Below, piece after piece: positions 19,568 to 28,287 of a DNA stretch of 64,000 nt. The stretch covers positions 474,850-538,849 of the forward strand of contig NZ_JAHRID010000002.1 of assembly GCF_019100565.1 (NCBI RefSeq), in the 5' to 3' direction. The number at the start of each line of letters is the position of its first letter. Position 1 is the first letter of the stretch. The translations under genes and the position numbers were made by a program. Source of the stretch: Arsukibacterium indicum (GTDB lineage: Bacteria > Pseudomonadota > Gammaproteobacteria > Enterobacterales > Alteromonadaceae). The notes below the pieces were generated by a model. That model saw only the letters and a program-made list of their open reading frames with translations. It made no database searches and was not told the DNA's origin.

Positions 19568-20458
19568 TTAGTGTTCGGTAATCACCGGTGGGGCTTGTTT
19601 GGCCTTGCCGGTGGTTAAAGAGCTCCCCAGTGACGCCACAATCACCAGTAAAATTGCCAGCCACTGCCACACTGTTAGTAATTCAGCCAGAAACAGCAAC
19701 CCTGCCAGAGCGGCGATAGCCGGCTCCATACTCATAAACACACTGAAATTCTGCGAAGTCATATGACGCAGCGCCACCATTTCCAGGGTATAGGGCACCG
19801 CACTGGATAAAATACCAACCAGTAAACCCAGCGGTAATACCTGCCAGCTTAATAGCGCCATGCCCTGGGTTATTGCTCCTGCCGGCACCAGAACCAATGC
19901 CGCCACCGTCATCCCCAACGCAACCGTAATACCACCGGAGGCCTGCGAGCCGGTCTTTTTACCAAACAGAATATAGCCGGCCCAACAGGCACCGGCAGCC
20001 AGCGCCAGTACTACCCCTAGTGGATCAAGGGCATCAGCCCCACGCATATCAGGCAGTAACAATAAGATACCGGCAAAAGCGCAGGCAACCCAGAATAAAT
20101 CCCGTTTACGCCGGGATGCCAGTAAAGCAACGGCCAGTGGCCCGGTAAATTCCAATGCCACACCAATTCCCAGCGGAATACGGGCTATCGCCAGATAAAA
20201 CAGGATATTCATGCCGCCTAAACAAAGGCCGTACACAATAATAGCCTGCCAGTCACGGCCCTTCGGTAACGCCCGCCAGGGCCGGAATACCAGCCACAGC
20301 ACTATGGCGGAGAAACCCAGACGCAAAGCAGTCGTGCCATCCGGCCCAATCAACGGAAAAAGCTGCTTCGCCAGCGAGGCACCGCTTTGAATAGTGATCA
20401 TGGCCAGCAGCACACAGCCAATTGCCAGCAATAAGGTTTTATCAACAGTGCGCGCCAT
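19568..20458 (-). CDS. EamA/DMT-family exporter, RhtA-like
   Basis: A 296-residue inner-membrane transporter with ten hydrophobic segments arranged as two EamA repeats. The N-terminal pattern IQSGASLAKQLFPLIG, then GTTALRLGFSAIVLW, GGMNILFYLAIARIPLGI and ALEFTGPLAVALL strongly resembles RhtA, the threonine/homoserine exporter. Export of amino acids or related metabolites is therefore likely. The longest frame begins at GTG 20509. I prefer ATG 20458 because it gives about the length of RhtA (295), though neither start has a clear ribosome site. It converges with the fasciclin gene, with only 14 bases between the stops. Confidence 0.85.
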   Translation of the reverse strand: MARTVDKTLLLAIGCVLLAMITIQSGASLAKQLFPLIGPDGTTALRLGFSAIVLWLVFRPWRALPKGRDWQAIIVYGLCLGGMNILFYLAIARIPLGIGVALEFTGPLAVALLASRRKRDLFWVACAFAGILLLLPDMRGADALDPLGVVLALAAGACWAGYILFGKKTGSQASGGITVALGMTVAALVLVPAGAITQGMALLSWQVLPLGLLVGILSSAVPYTLEMVALRHMTSQNFSVFMSMEPAIAALAGLLFLAELLTVWQWLAILLVIVASLGSSLTTGKAKQAPPVITEH

Positions 20459-20724
20459 AGCAGCAGTCCGGATCGGCTCATCAAGCGGGAGCGTTATATT
20501 ACCTGACACTGCCCCATCTTGCAGCAGCCTGCTTCGTTTTAGTACAGAATTAATGCCGCTACAAAAACCGTCAGAATATAACCTTCACAGATATTTCAAA
20601 CCATTGTAAAGAGTTAAGCGCAAACTGCCGGTTGCGTTCCAGCCAGATACCAACTGGCACAGGATCTGCTTAGTTTAAGGTAACCGACTTATTGCCTTTC
20701 CGGTTTTCTGTGATTGAGGACGAC

Positions 20725-22011
20725 ATGATGAGTAAGCTAACCTTAAGAAATCACCCGCTGCGCGATGTATTGGACAAAGAGCTTCGCCAACGCACTTTTC
20801 CGGCGTTGAGCACACCCTGTCGCTTATGCCATTTTACCTTTACTGTTGCAAATGCGTCACGCCAACTGGAATTCAGCCTGATGCAGCAGCAGGCTGAGCT
20901 GCAAGGTGCCCTTTTGAAAGAAACCGATCAGGACCTTAATATATCGTTATTTGCCGGCACACTGCGCTGGGAAAGGCACGGTGAGTTTTCAAGCTATACT
21001 TTTATTCTGCCCGGCACAGCGCCGGCGCTATTCGACGACCCCCTTAGTTTTCTGCCAAGCAGAGACTGGTTTGATGAATTGCCCGGCCAGGTGTTCCGGG
21101 TAGTGCAACTGACGGTTATTCCGGCCGCTGCCCTGCCTGCCAAAGGAGAAATAAACCGGTACTTCAACGATGAAACCTGCATCAGCAGCATGCTGGCGAA
21201 CGAAAAAGCGCGGATCTGGACTGATTTTCAGAAGCATGCGGAGGGCGCAGGCAGACTATTACTGGTGGACTATGGCTTAAGCCCTGCCCGACTTGGCAGG
21301 CTGGCCCAGCAGTTGTTTGACCTGGGTAACTACCGTAAATTGTCCCTGTTGGGATGGCCGGTTGCCCGCCAGGCTTTGCATAAACTGAACAATCTGGAGC
21401 AGCAATTATCCGGGCTGACTCAACGCATAGAGCAGGAGCGGGATAACGATGAGCTACTCCTTAATCAAATCAGCCAGCTTGCCGCCCAGACCGAACATTT
21501 GATTGCCGAAACCAGCTCCAGACTGGCGGCAACTGCAGCTTACTATCAACTTACTCAGGACAGGCTAAAAGCCCTGGACGAAACGCCGCTTACTGATTTA
21601 ATTTCGCTGCAGGATTTTACAGAGCGCAGACTTACCCCGGCATTTCGGACCAGTGAGTCGGTACAGGCAAGGCAAACGGCGTTAAGTGCAAGGCTTGGCC
21701 GTTCTACTGAACTGCTGCGCACCCGGATAAACTTAAAACTTGAGCAGCAAAACCAGCAATTACTGGTCTCAATGGACAAAAAAGCCCGGCAGCAACTGAA
21801 ACTGCAACAGGTGGTGGAAAGCCTGTCTTTTGTCGCTATTTGCTACTACGGCGCACAACTGGCGGATAAAGCACTGCAAGCCGCCGCATTCTGGCTGCCG
21901 GAACTTAATCTCAGTCTGTGGCGCGCAGTCAGTCTGCCAACAGTTATACTTGCAGTTGCGCTACTGTTACTGTTCCTGAGCAGACAATTAAAAAAGGATC
22001 AGACAGACTGA
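20725..22011 (+). CDS. DUF3422 family membrane-anchored protein
   Basis: A 428-residue protein of unknown function. The N-terminal part has the DUF3422 pattern: NHPLRDVLDKELRQRTFPAL, a middle TLRWERHGEFSSYTF, and SFLPSRDWF. A central region of about 150 residues is predicted coiled coil (LEQQLSGLTQRIEQERDND and repeated Gln/Leu helices). Two hydrophobic segments at the C-terminus (about 370-395 and 403-425) should anchor it in the inner membrane with the long N-terminal part in the cytoplasm. ATG 20725 (or 20728) follows GAGGA; the TTG at 20692 has no such site. Neighbours give no functional hint. Confidence 0.8.
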   Translation: MMSKLTLRNHPLRDVLDKELRQRTFPALSTPCRLCHFTFTVANASRQLEFSLMQQQAELQGALLKETDQDLNISLFAGTLRWERHGEFSSYTFILPGTAPALFDDPLSFLPSRDWFDELPGQVFRVVQLTVIPAAALPAKGEINRYFNDETCISSMLANEKARIWTDFQKHAEGAGRLLLVDYGLSPARLGRLAQQLFDLGNYRKLSLLGWPVARQALHKLNNLEQQLSGLTQRIEQERDNDELLLNQISQLAAQTEHLIAETSSRLAATAAYYQLTQDRLKALDETPLTDLISLQDFTERRLTPAFRTSESVQARQTALSARLGRSTELLRTRINLKLEQQNQQLLVSMDKKARQQLKLQQVVESLSFVAICYYGAQLADKALQAAAFWLPELNLSLWRAVSLPTVILAVALLLLFLSRQLKKDQTD

Positions 22012-22079
22012 ATCACTTGCTTGAGATTTAGCCGGCATAGTGCTTTACTGGCAATCTAAGATCAGATGGATAAAAGCAA

Positions 22080-22802
22080 TTGCAACCATTTACAGCAAAA
22101 ATCTGCTGGTGCTTGTTATTGCTGTGCCTGCCATTACCCTGCGCGACACAGCAGAACACGGACAAAGATGTTGATCCAAAGCCTAAGCGCCAGCTGAAAC
22201 TCAGTCCAGAAAGCCAGCAAAGCGCTCAGCCGGTAGCAGCTAAAACTGCTGCAGCCAAAAGTATTGCGGTGTTCAAATCCAGTCAGGCAGATGGCACCGT
22301 GTTGTTTTCCGACAGACGGCCGCTAAACAGGCCATATCAGCAACTGCATTTTGATTGTTTCGCCTGCGACCCGGATTCAGCAGTTAACTGGCATAAAACG
22401 CCATTGTTTGTCCGCCAGTACAACCGGATTATTGACAAAGTGGCACTGGAGCAGCAACTCGAACCCGCGCTGATCCGGGCTGTGATTCACGCAGAATCAG
22501 CGTTTCAGGCTGCTGCCTTGTCTAAGCGTGGTGCTATGGGTTTAATGCAGCTAATGCCTGAAACAGCAGCCATGCTGGGGATTGCAGATCCGTTATCACC
22601 GGAACAAAATATTCTCGGAGGCAGTACCTATCTGGCCAGTTTGCTAAAGCAATATAATGGTGACTTAACCCTGAGCCTGGCCGCCTATAATGCCGGGCCA
22701 GGTAACGTAAGGCGCCACCAGGGCGTGCCGCCGTTCGCCGAAACGCAGGCCTATATCAAGCGGGTTTTAATATTACATAAGCGCTATAAACAAGCCGCCT
22801 GA
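22080..22802 (+). CDS. Lytic transglycosylase, SLT type
   Basis: A 240-residue exported muramidase-like enzyme that cleaves the glycan of peptidoglycan. Residues 1-23 form a signal peptide. The catalytic SLT domain covers about 115-235: IRAVIHAESAFQ with the catalytic Glu, SKRGAMGLMQLMPETA, and LAAYNAGPGNV. An insert at about 65-100 (FKSSQADGTVLFSDRRPL) resembles the DUF4124-like segments found in such enzymes. The only possible start in this frame is TTG 22080; an in-frame stop lies three codons upstream, and the ribosome site is weak. The stop codon lies in the loop of a hairpin. Confidence 0.9.
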   Translation: MQPFTAKICWCLLLLCLPLPCATQQNTDKDVDPKPKRQLKLSPESQQSAQPVAAKTAAAKSIAVFKSSQADGTVLFSDRRPLNRPYQQLHFDCFACDPDSAVNWHKTPLFVRQYNRIIDKVALEQQLEPALIRAVIHAESAFQAAALSKRGAMGLMQLMPETAAMLGIADPLSPEQNILGGSTYLASLLKQYNGDLTLSLAAYNAGPGNVRRHQGVPPFAETQAYIKRVLILHKRYKQAA

Positions 22803-22812
22803 TGGCGGCTTG
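22791..22812. terminator. Hairpin between convergent transglycosylase and pilU genes
   Basis: CAAGCCGCC at 22791-22799 and GGCGGCTTG at 22804-22812 form a perfect nine-base stem with a four-base loop. The transglycosylase stop codon lies in the loop. No T tract follows, so terminator function is inferred from position and stability. Confidence 0.5.
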
Positions 22813-22843
22813 TAAGTCACAAAAATCTATAAGCTATTGCCGG

Positions 22844-23971
22844 TTATTTATCGTCTTTATTCTCAAAACCTTCCAGCGTCACACCAGACAAAAAGCCAGC
22901 GCCTTTGGTTTCATTGTTACGCAGTTTGATCATCAGACGTAAATCATTCGGCGAATCAGCATGATGAATGGCATCGGCATAACTGATATCGCCACGCTGA
23001 TACATATCGTACAACGCCTGATCAAAGGTTTGCATGCCCAGCTCTCGGGATTTACTCATTACCGCTTTAATTTCACCTACTTCGCCGCGGGCGATTAAAT
23101 CGGCCACCAGTGGTGAGTTAAGCAATACTTCGATTGCTGCCTGCCTGCCCTGACCATCAGCGGTAGGGATCAGCTGCTGCGCTACTATTGCCCGCAAATT
23201 CAGAGACAAGTCAAACCGCAGTTTATCGTGCATTTCTTTTGGCACTAAATGCATTATCCGATCAATTGCCTGGTTGGCGTTGTTGGCGTGCAGGGTAGCA
23301 ATACATAAATGGCCCGTTTCGGCAAACGACAATGCATACTCCATGGTGTCCTGACTACGGATTTCACCAATCAGAATAACATCGGGTGCCTGGCGTAAAG
23401 AGCTTTTCAGCGCGGCTTCAAATGACTCAGTATCAATTCCCACTTCACGCTGGGTTATCAGGCTTTTCTGATGCTCATGCACAAACTCAATTGGATCCTC
23501 AATAGTAAGGATATGCCCCTTAGAGTTTTTATTACGATAGCCCAGCAACGCTGCCAGTGACGTTGATTTACCGGTACCGGTACCACCAACAAACAGCACC
23601 AGGCCACGCTTTGACATAATAATGTCTTTCAGAATAGGCGGCAGGCCCAGTTCATCGGCATTAGGGATAGTAGTAACAATGCGCCGTACTACCATGCCAG
23701 CCTGATCCCGTTGCCAGAAGGCAGAGATCCGGAAACGGCCGGCATCATTGGCAATGGCGAAGTTACATTCTTTGCTATGATTAAATTCGTGCTGTTGCTT
23801 TTCGTTCATTGCATCGAGCACCAGTTCCAGCGATGCAGCATCAGTCAGCGGCGTATCATCAATAGGCGTCAATTCGCCATTTATCTTTGCTGCAACCGGC
23901 ATACCGGCTGTAACAAACATGTCAGAGGCGCCCATTTTTACCATTTTGGTTAAAAAATCTGTCAGTTCCAT
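22844..23971 (-). CDS. pilU: Type IV pilus retraction ATPase PilU
   Basis: A 375-residue hexameric secretion-type ATPase that assists PilT in pulling back type IV pili during twitching motility. The Walker A motif is GGTGTGKSTS, followed by the Asp box region LTIEDPIEFVHEHQKSLI, the Walker B stretch APDVILIGEIRSQDT, and the His box ETGHLCIATLHAN. The variant start ASDMFVTAGMP and the C-terminal extension with an acidic tail distinguish PilU from PilT. It lies 51 bases downstream of pilT on the same strand, the usual arrangement. Confidence 0.93.
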   Translation of the reverse strand: MELTDFLTKMVKMGASDMFVTAGMPVAAKINGELTPIDDTPLTDAASLELVLDAMNEKQQHEFNHSKECNFAIANDAGRFRISAFWQRDQAGMVVRRIVTTIPNADELGLPPILKDIIMSKRGLVLFVGGTGTGKSTSLAALLGYRNKNSKGHILTIEDPIEFVHEHQKSLITQREVGIDTESFEAALKSSLRQAPDVILIGEIRSQDTMEYALSFAETGHLCIATLHANNANQAIDRIMHLVPKEMHDKLRFDLSLNLRAIVAQQLIPTADGQGRQAAIEVLLNSPLVADLIARGEVGEIKAVMSKSRELGMQTFDQALYDMYQRGDISYADAIHHADSPNDLRLMIKLRNNETKGAGFLSGVTLEGFENKDDK

Positions 23972-24022
23972 GCCGTTAATTCCAATCTGTCAATTTCAAC
24001 CCGTTTATACCAACTAACGGCT

Positions 24023-25075
24023 CTAAATCCGGCCCATAGCGCCAAAGGTATTTTTGTCCTGAGCTTTGCTTTGTGCATCTTTTTGCGAAATTAAGCCCCG
24101 GTTTACCAGGTTAAGCAGACATTGATCCATGGTTTGCATGCCATGAGCGGCACCGGTCTGAATAACTGAATACATTTGAGCAATTTTGTCTTCGCGGATT
24201 AAGTTACGGATAGCCGGCACCCCGACCATAATTTCGTGCGCTGCAATCCTGCCGCCACCAATTTTCTTTAGCAGCGTTTGCGAAATAACCGCCCGCAGCG
24301 ATTCTGACAACATCGAACGTACCATGTCTTTCTCTTCACCGGGGAACACGTCGATGATCCGGTCAATAGTTTTGGGGGCAGAGGTGGTGTGCAAGGTACC
24401 AAATACCAGGTGACCGGTTTCCGCCGCCGTCATTGCCAGGCGAATGGTTTCAAGATCCCGTAATTCGCCGACCAGAATAACGTCCGGATCTTCCCGCAGC
24501 GCTGAGCGCAGTGCATTACTAAAGCTATGGGTATCACGATGCACTTCACGCTGGTTAACCAGACATAATTTGTTGTTATGAACAAATTCAATCGGATCTT
24601 CAATAGTTAAAATATGGTCATGGCGCATGGTGTTAATGTAGTCCACCATTGCTGCCAGCGTCGTACTTTTACCGGAACCCGTTGGCCCGGTTACCAGCAC
24701 CAGCCCCCGCGGGTTTTCGGCAATTGTCTTGAAAATATCCGGCGCGCCCAAATCATCTAATGTAAGCACTTCGCTCGGGATAGTCCGGAACACCGCCGAG
24801 GCGCCGCGGTTCTGGACGAATGCATTAACCCGGAACCGTGCCAGGTTCGGAACTTCGAATGAAAAATCTGATTCCAGGTTCTCTTCGTATTCCTTGCGCT
24901 GTTTGTCGGTCATAATTTCATAGACCAGCGCATGAACTTCTTTATGGGTTAAAGGTGGTATATTAAGTTTACGCACATCGCCATCAACCCGGATAAGCGG
25001 TGGCACACCAGCGGAAAGGTGTAAGTCTGACGCCTTATGCTCAACACTAAAGGCTAATAATTCGGTAATATCCAT
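24023..25075 (-). CDS. pilT: Type IV pilus twitching-motility ATPase PilT
   Basis: A 350-residue cytoplasmic ATPase that depolymerises type IV pili. The N-terminus ASDLHLSAGVPPLIRVDGDV, Walker A GPTGSGKSTT, LTIEDPIEFVHNN, REDPDVILVGELRD (Walker B), TGHLVFGTLHTTSA (His box) and the C-terminal AIRNLIRE motif, known to be needed for retraction, are all present. I chose ATG 25075, preceded by GGAG, since the longer frame from 25195 runs over the divergent yggS gene. Only 30 bases separate this start from that of yggS. Confidence 0.95.
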   Translation of the reverse strand: MDITELLAFSVEHKASDLHLSAGVPPLIRVDGDVRKLNIPPLTHKEVHALVYEIMTDKQRKEYEENLESDFSFEVPNLARFRVNAFVQNRGASAVFRTIPSEVLTLDDLGAPDIFKTIAENPRGLVLVTGPTGSGKSTTLAAMVDYINTMRHDHILTIEDPIEFVHNNKLCLVNQREVHRDTHSFSNALRSALREDPDVILVGELRDLETIRLAMTAAETGHLVFGTLHTTSAPKTIDRIIDVFPGEEKDMVRSMLSESLRAVISQTLLKKIGGGRIAAHEIMVGVPAIRNLIREDKIAQMYSVIQTGAAHGMQTMDQCLLNLVNRGLISQKDAQSKAQDKNTFGAMGRI

Positions 25076-25105
25076 GACAATTTCTACTCCAACTTGCCAA
25101 CAAAT

Positions 25106-25795
25106 ATGAATAACATAGCAGAACAACTGAGCGCCGCCTATCAGAACATCGCAGAAAATTGCGCTAAGCTCAGCCGTGAACTGGCCAGCGTGCAACTGAT
25201 TGCGGTAAGTAAAACCAAACCGGTGGCCGCAGTCATCTCAGCCTATCAGGCGGGACAGCGGCAGTTTGGCGAGAATTATCCGCAAGAGCTGGTTGCCAAA
25301 GCTGAGCAACTCAAGGATTTATCAGCGCTGGAATGGCATTTTATCGGACCATTGCAGTCGAACAAAACCCGGCTGGTGGCAGAGCACGCCAGCTGGGTGC
25401 ACAGTATTGACCGCCTTAAAATAGCGCAGCGCTTATCAGCGCAGCGTCCTGCCGACCTGAAACCACTACAGGTATTATTGCAGATAAATATCAGTGCTGA
25501 GGACAGCAAAGCTGGTATTGGTGCCGATGCGCTGCCGGCTTTAGCCAAAGCTGTTGCTGATTTACCTGGCCTGACGCTGCGGGGATTGATGGCAATACCT
25601 GCTCCTGGTGACAGTAAGCGCGCGTTTGCGGCGATGCAAAAGCTGTCAGAAAACCTGCGGCAACAACATCCTGAGGCCACTGAGTTATCGATGGGTATGT
25701 CTGACGACTGGCCACTGGCTCTGCAATATGGTGCAACTATGATACGATTAGGCACCGCAATTTTTGGCGCAAGGACTTATGAAAGAAATGAATGA
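25106..25795 (+). CDS. yggS: YggS-type PLP homeostasis protein (PLPBP)
   Basis: A 229-residue single-domain fold-type III PLP-binding barrel with no known enzymatic activity; it buffers pyridoxal phosphate in the cytoplasm. Family blocks: LIAVSKTKP with the PLP lysine, GENYPQEL, WHFIGPLQSNK, VHSIDR, and the C-terminal LSMGMSDD followed by GATMIRLGTAIFG. ATG 25106 is preferred to TTG 25094. It overlaps proC by 17 bases, giving the usual yggS-proC-yggT cluster. The start is 30 bases from the divergent pilT start. Confidence 0.94.
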   Translation: MNNIAEQLSAAYQNIAENCAKLSRELASVQLIAVSKTKPVAAVISAYQAGQRQFGENYPQELVAKAEQLKDLSALEWHFIGPLQSNKTRLVAEHASWVHSIDRLKIAQRLSAQRPADLKPLQVLLQINISAEDSKAGIGADALPALAKAVADLPGLTLRGLMAIPAPGDSKRAFAAMQKLSENLRQQHPEATELSMGMSDDWPLALQYGATMIRLGTAIFGARTYERNE

Positions 25796-26603
25796 CAATA
25801 CCGTTGCCTTTATCGGGGCTGGTAATATGGCACGTTGTGTTATTGCTGCCATGGTAAATGCAGGCTATCCGGCAACTAACATTATTGCTGCTAACCGCAG
25901 CCAGCCCAAACTTACCGCCCTGGCTGCAGACTATGGCATAAATACTACCCTGGACAATATTGAAGCGGTAACCAAAGCAGATATTATTGTGCTGGCAGTA
26001 AAACCACAAATGATGCAGGACTTGTGTGAACTACTAGTACAACAAGCCCCGGAAATACAGGAAAAGCTGTTTGTGACAATAGCGGCTGGCATCGAAGTAA
26101 AACGCTATGAGCAGTGGCTGGGCGAGGTAAGGTTAGTTCGTGCAATGCCTAATACCCCGTCGCTGGTGGGCCAGGGCGTAACCGGCTTATTCCCCAGTCG
26201 CTGCTCGAACTATGAACGGGCCTTTGTTGATCATATGTTCAGCGGTACCGGCATGAATGTCTGGCTGGACACCGAAGCACAGATTAACCACATTATTGCC
26301 GTTACCGGCAGCTCACCGGCTTACTTCTTCTTCTTTATGCAGTCGATGCAGCAGGTAGCTGAACAACTGGGTTTCGCCCCGGAGCAAGCCAAAGCCATGG
26401 TTGCTAAAACCGCGTTGGGCGCCGCTACCATGGCGTTACAAAGCGATGAAAGCTTTGCTCAGTTGCGGGCTAATGTAACCTCGAAAGGCGGCACTACGCA
26501 CGAGGCGGTAACCACTTTTGCACAGCAGGGCTTGGAAAAAATGGTTGCCGACGCCATGTATGCAGCAATAAAACGTGCTGAAGAAATGGCGCAACAAATT
26601 TAA
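25779..26603 (+). CDS. proC: Pyrroline-5-carboxylate reductase
   Basis: A 274-residue NAD(P)H-dependent enzyme making proline from pyrroline-5-carboxylate. The Rossmann start reads VAFIGAGNMARCVI, followed by VLAVKPQMM and RAMPNTPSLVGQG. The C-terminal dimer domain has the signature TGSSPAYFFFFMQSM and VTSKGGTTHEAV. ATG 25779 follows AAGGA; the TTG at 25764 lies further into yggS and is less likely. Length matches the family (about 270). It is co-transcribed with yggS and yggT. Confidence 0.95.
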   Translation: MKEMNDNTVAFIGAGNMARCVIAAMVNAGYPATNIIAANRSQPKLTALAADYGINTTLDNIEAVTKADIIVLAVKPQMMQDLCELLVQQAPEIQEKLFVTIAAGIEVKRYEQWLGEVRLVRAMPNTPSLVGQGVTGLFPSRCSNYERAFVDHMFSGTGMNVWLDTEAQINHIIAVTGSSPAYFFFFMQSMQQVAEQLGFAPEQAKAMVAKTALGAATMALQSDESFAQLRANVTSKGGTTHEAVTTFAQQGLEKMVADAMYAAIKRAEEMAQQI

Positions 26604-26621
26604 GCTGCCGGAGACCCCATA

Positions 26622-27161
26622 ATGCAGGCCATGCTGTTTTTAATTAATACTGCTTTTAACTTACTGCTGATGATCGTTATTCTGCGGGTTTGGCTGCAAC
26701 TGGTCAGGGCTGATTTTTACAACCCGTTCAGCCAGTTTATAGTTAAAGCCACCAACCCGGCGGTATTGCCACTGCGCCGGCTGATCCCAAGCATCGGTGC
26801 ACTTGATACCGCCACGGTAGTATTGGCGTATCTGGTAGCAGTAGCTAAACTTATCGTATTACAACTGGTTTTGGTTGGCAGTATTCAGATACCGGCAACT
26901 TTCATCAGTGGCTTGCTGGTAGTGATAAAAGAAACCCTTAACCTGCTGTTCTGGATTCTTATTATCAGGGCCCTGCTAAGTTGGTTCAGTCAGGGCCATA
27001 ACCCGATAGAGCTGGTTATGCATCAACTGACAGAACCGTTGCTGAGGCCGGTCCGGCGGATAATCCCGCCAATGGGCGGTCTCGATTTATCAGTTTTAAT
27101 AATGATAATGGCAATTCAGTTTATTAATCTGTTACTGAGTGACCTATTCCGGGGCCTGTAA
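26622..27161 (+). CDS. yggT: YggT family integral membrane protein
   Basis: A 179-residue inner-membrane protein with two YggT repeats, each with paired hydrophobic helices and the motif of a Pro-Leu-Arg-Arg loop (LPLRRLIPSIGALDTA and LRPVRRIIPPMGGLDLS). The exact function is unknown; members have been linked to osmotic protection and cell shape or division. It sits 18 bases after proC, the conserved position in gammaproteobacteria. The next gene begins 46 bases downstream. Confidence 0.9.
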   Translation: MQAMLFLINTAFNLLLMIVILRVWLQLVRADFYNPFSQFIVKATNPAVLPLRRLIPSIGALDTATVVLAYLVAVAKLIVLQLVLVGSIQIPATFISGLLVVIKETLNLLFWILIIRALLSWFSQGHNPIELVMHQLTEPLLRPVRRIIPPMGGLDLSVLIMIMAIQFINLLLSDLFRGL

Positions 27162-27207
27162 TTCAGGCCGCGCGTCAGCAAGTAAGCCTTACAACAGGAG
27201 TGATATT

Positions 27208-27654
27208 ATGAAAACGTCAGGTTTTTCAGCATTTCGTTATTCAGTGCTATTAGGTCTGTTCATCATGCTGGCGAGCGCAAAGCTTAGTGCAGAACAAATG
27301 AAACAGCTAGGCAACTGGGATGTTCACTATATGGCGCTTCCTGCCACGTTTTTAACACCGGAAGTTGCTGTAGAATACGGCATTCAGCGTAGTAAGTTTA
27401 ATGGTGTTATTAATATTTCGGTACTGGACAGCAAAACACAGCAAGCACAACAGGTTGCCATTAGCGGTATAGCGAAAGATTTATTTGGCCGCCAACGCCA
27501 GCTGGAATTTAATCAGGTTATGGAAGGCGACGCCGTTTATTATCTGACGACAGTGCCCTATCAAAATGAGCAGCAGTATAATTTCACTATCACTATTAGT
27601 CAGGGTGATCAGCAACAGCAGCTGATGTTCAGCCATACTTTCTTTGTTGATTAA
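27208..27654 (+). CDS. DUF4426 exported protein
   Basis: A 148-residue protein with a signal peptide or anchor (hydrophobic stretch about 14-28, ending SAKLSAEQ). The rest matches the DUF4426 pattern: GNWDVHYMALPATFLTPEVA, a beta-rich middle, and a C-terminal QLMFSHTFFVD. The family is usually located between yggT and rdgB in this group, as here, and has no assigned role. ATG 27208 follows ACAGGAG; the longer frame from 27139 would overlap yggT. Confidence 0.85.
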   Translation: MKTSGFSAFRYSVLLGLFIMLASAKLSAEQMKQLGNWDVHYMALPATFLTPEVAVEYGIQRSKFNGVINISVLDSKTQQAQQVAISGIAKDLFGRQRQLEFNQVMEGDAVYYLTTVPYQNEQQYNFTITISQGDQQQQLMFSHTFFVD

Positions 27655-27684
27655 ACTTATTACTTACTCTGAAGCCTGGAAAAA

Positions 27685-28287
27685 ATGCAAAAAATTGTTC
27701 TCGCCAGCTCCAATAAAGGCAAAATAGCGGAGCTTAGCAGCCTGCTGTCACCCTGTAACTTTCAGATTGTGCCACAGCAGGAGCTTGGTGTGGTAGACGC
27801 CGATGAATCCGGCCTTTCATTTATTGAAAACGCGATTATCAAAGCCCGGCATGCGGCACTGGCAACAGGCTTGCCGGCGATTGCCGATGATTCTGGCCTG
27901 GCGGTTGATGCGCTCGCTGGTGAACCTGGTATTTATTCTGCCCGTTACAGTGGCGAAGCCGCCACTGACAGTGAGAATATCAGTAAGCTACTTAAGGCTT
28001 TGCAGCAAGTGCCACCAGAGCGGCGCAAAGCCCAGTTTCACTGTGTGCTGGTGTTTATGCGCCACGCCAGTGACCCTACGCCGATTGTTTGCCATGGCAT
28101 CTGGCCCGGCAGTATCAGTAACCAGATCAAAGGTGATGGTGGCTTTGGTTACGATCCGGTATTTATTCCGGCGGGCCAAACCGTCACTGCAGCTGAACTG
28201 AGTAAAGCCCAAAAAGCTGCTGTCAGCCATCGCGGCCAGGCCCTGCGCCAGTTGTTAAAACAAATAACAACGCAGCAGGCAGGCTAA
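27685..28287 (+). CDS. rdgB: XTP/dITP pyrophosphatase (RdgB/HAM1)
   Basis: A 200-residue house-cleaning nucleotidase that hydrolyses non-canonical purine nucleoside triphosphates (ITP, dITP, XTP) and so keeps inosine and xanthine out of DNA. The N-terminal [12 protein letters not shown], the central [21 protein letters not shown], and the C-terminal [13 protein letters not shown] and SHRGQAL motifs are all intact. It abuts hemW directly (stop then ATG with no gap). Confidence 0.95.
   Translation: MQKIVLASSNKGKIAELSSLLSPCNFQIVPQQELGVVDADESGLSFIENAIIKARHAALATGLPAIADDSGLAVDALAGEPGIYSARYSGEAATDSENISKLLKALQQVPPERRKAQFHCVLVFMRHASDPTPIVCHGIWPGSISNQIKGDGGFGYDPVFIPAGQTVTAAELSKAQKAAVSHRGQALRQLLKQITTQQAG

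Noticed and set aside
25276-25755. 159-residue minus-strand frame inside yggS
   Set aside because: Cysteine- and serine-rich shadow of a conserved gene, no ribosome site.
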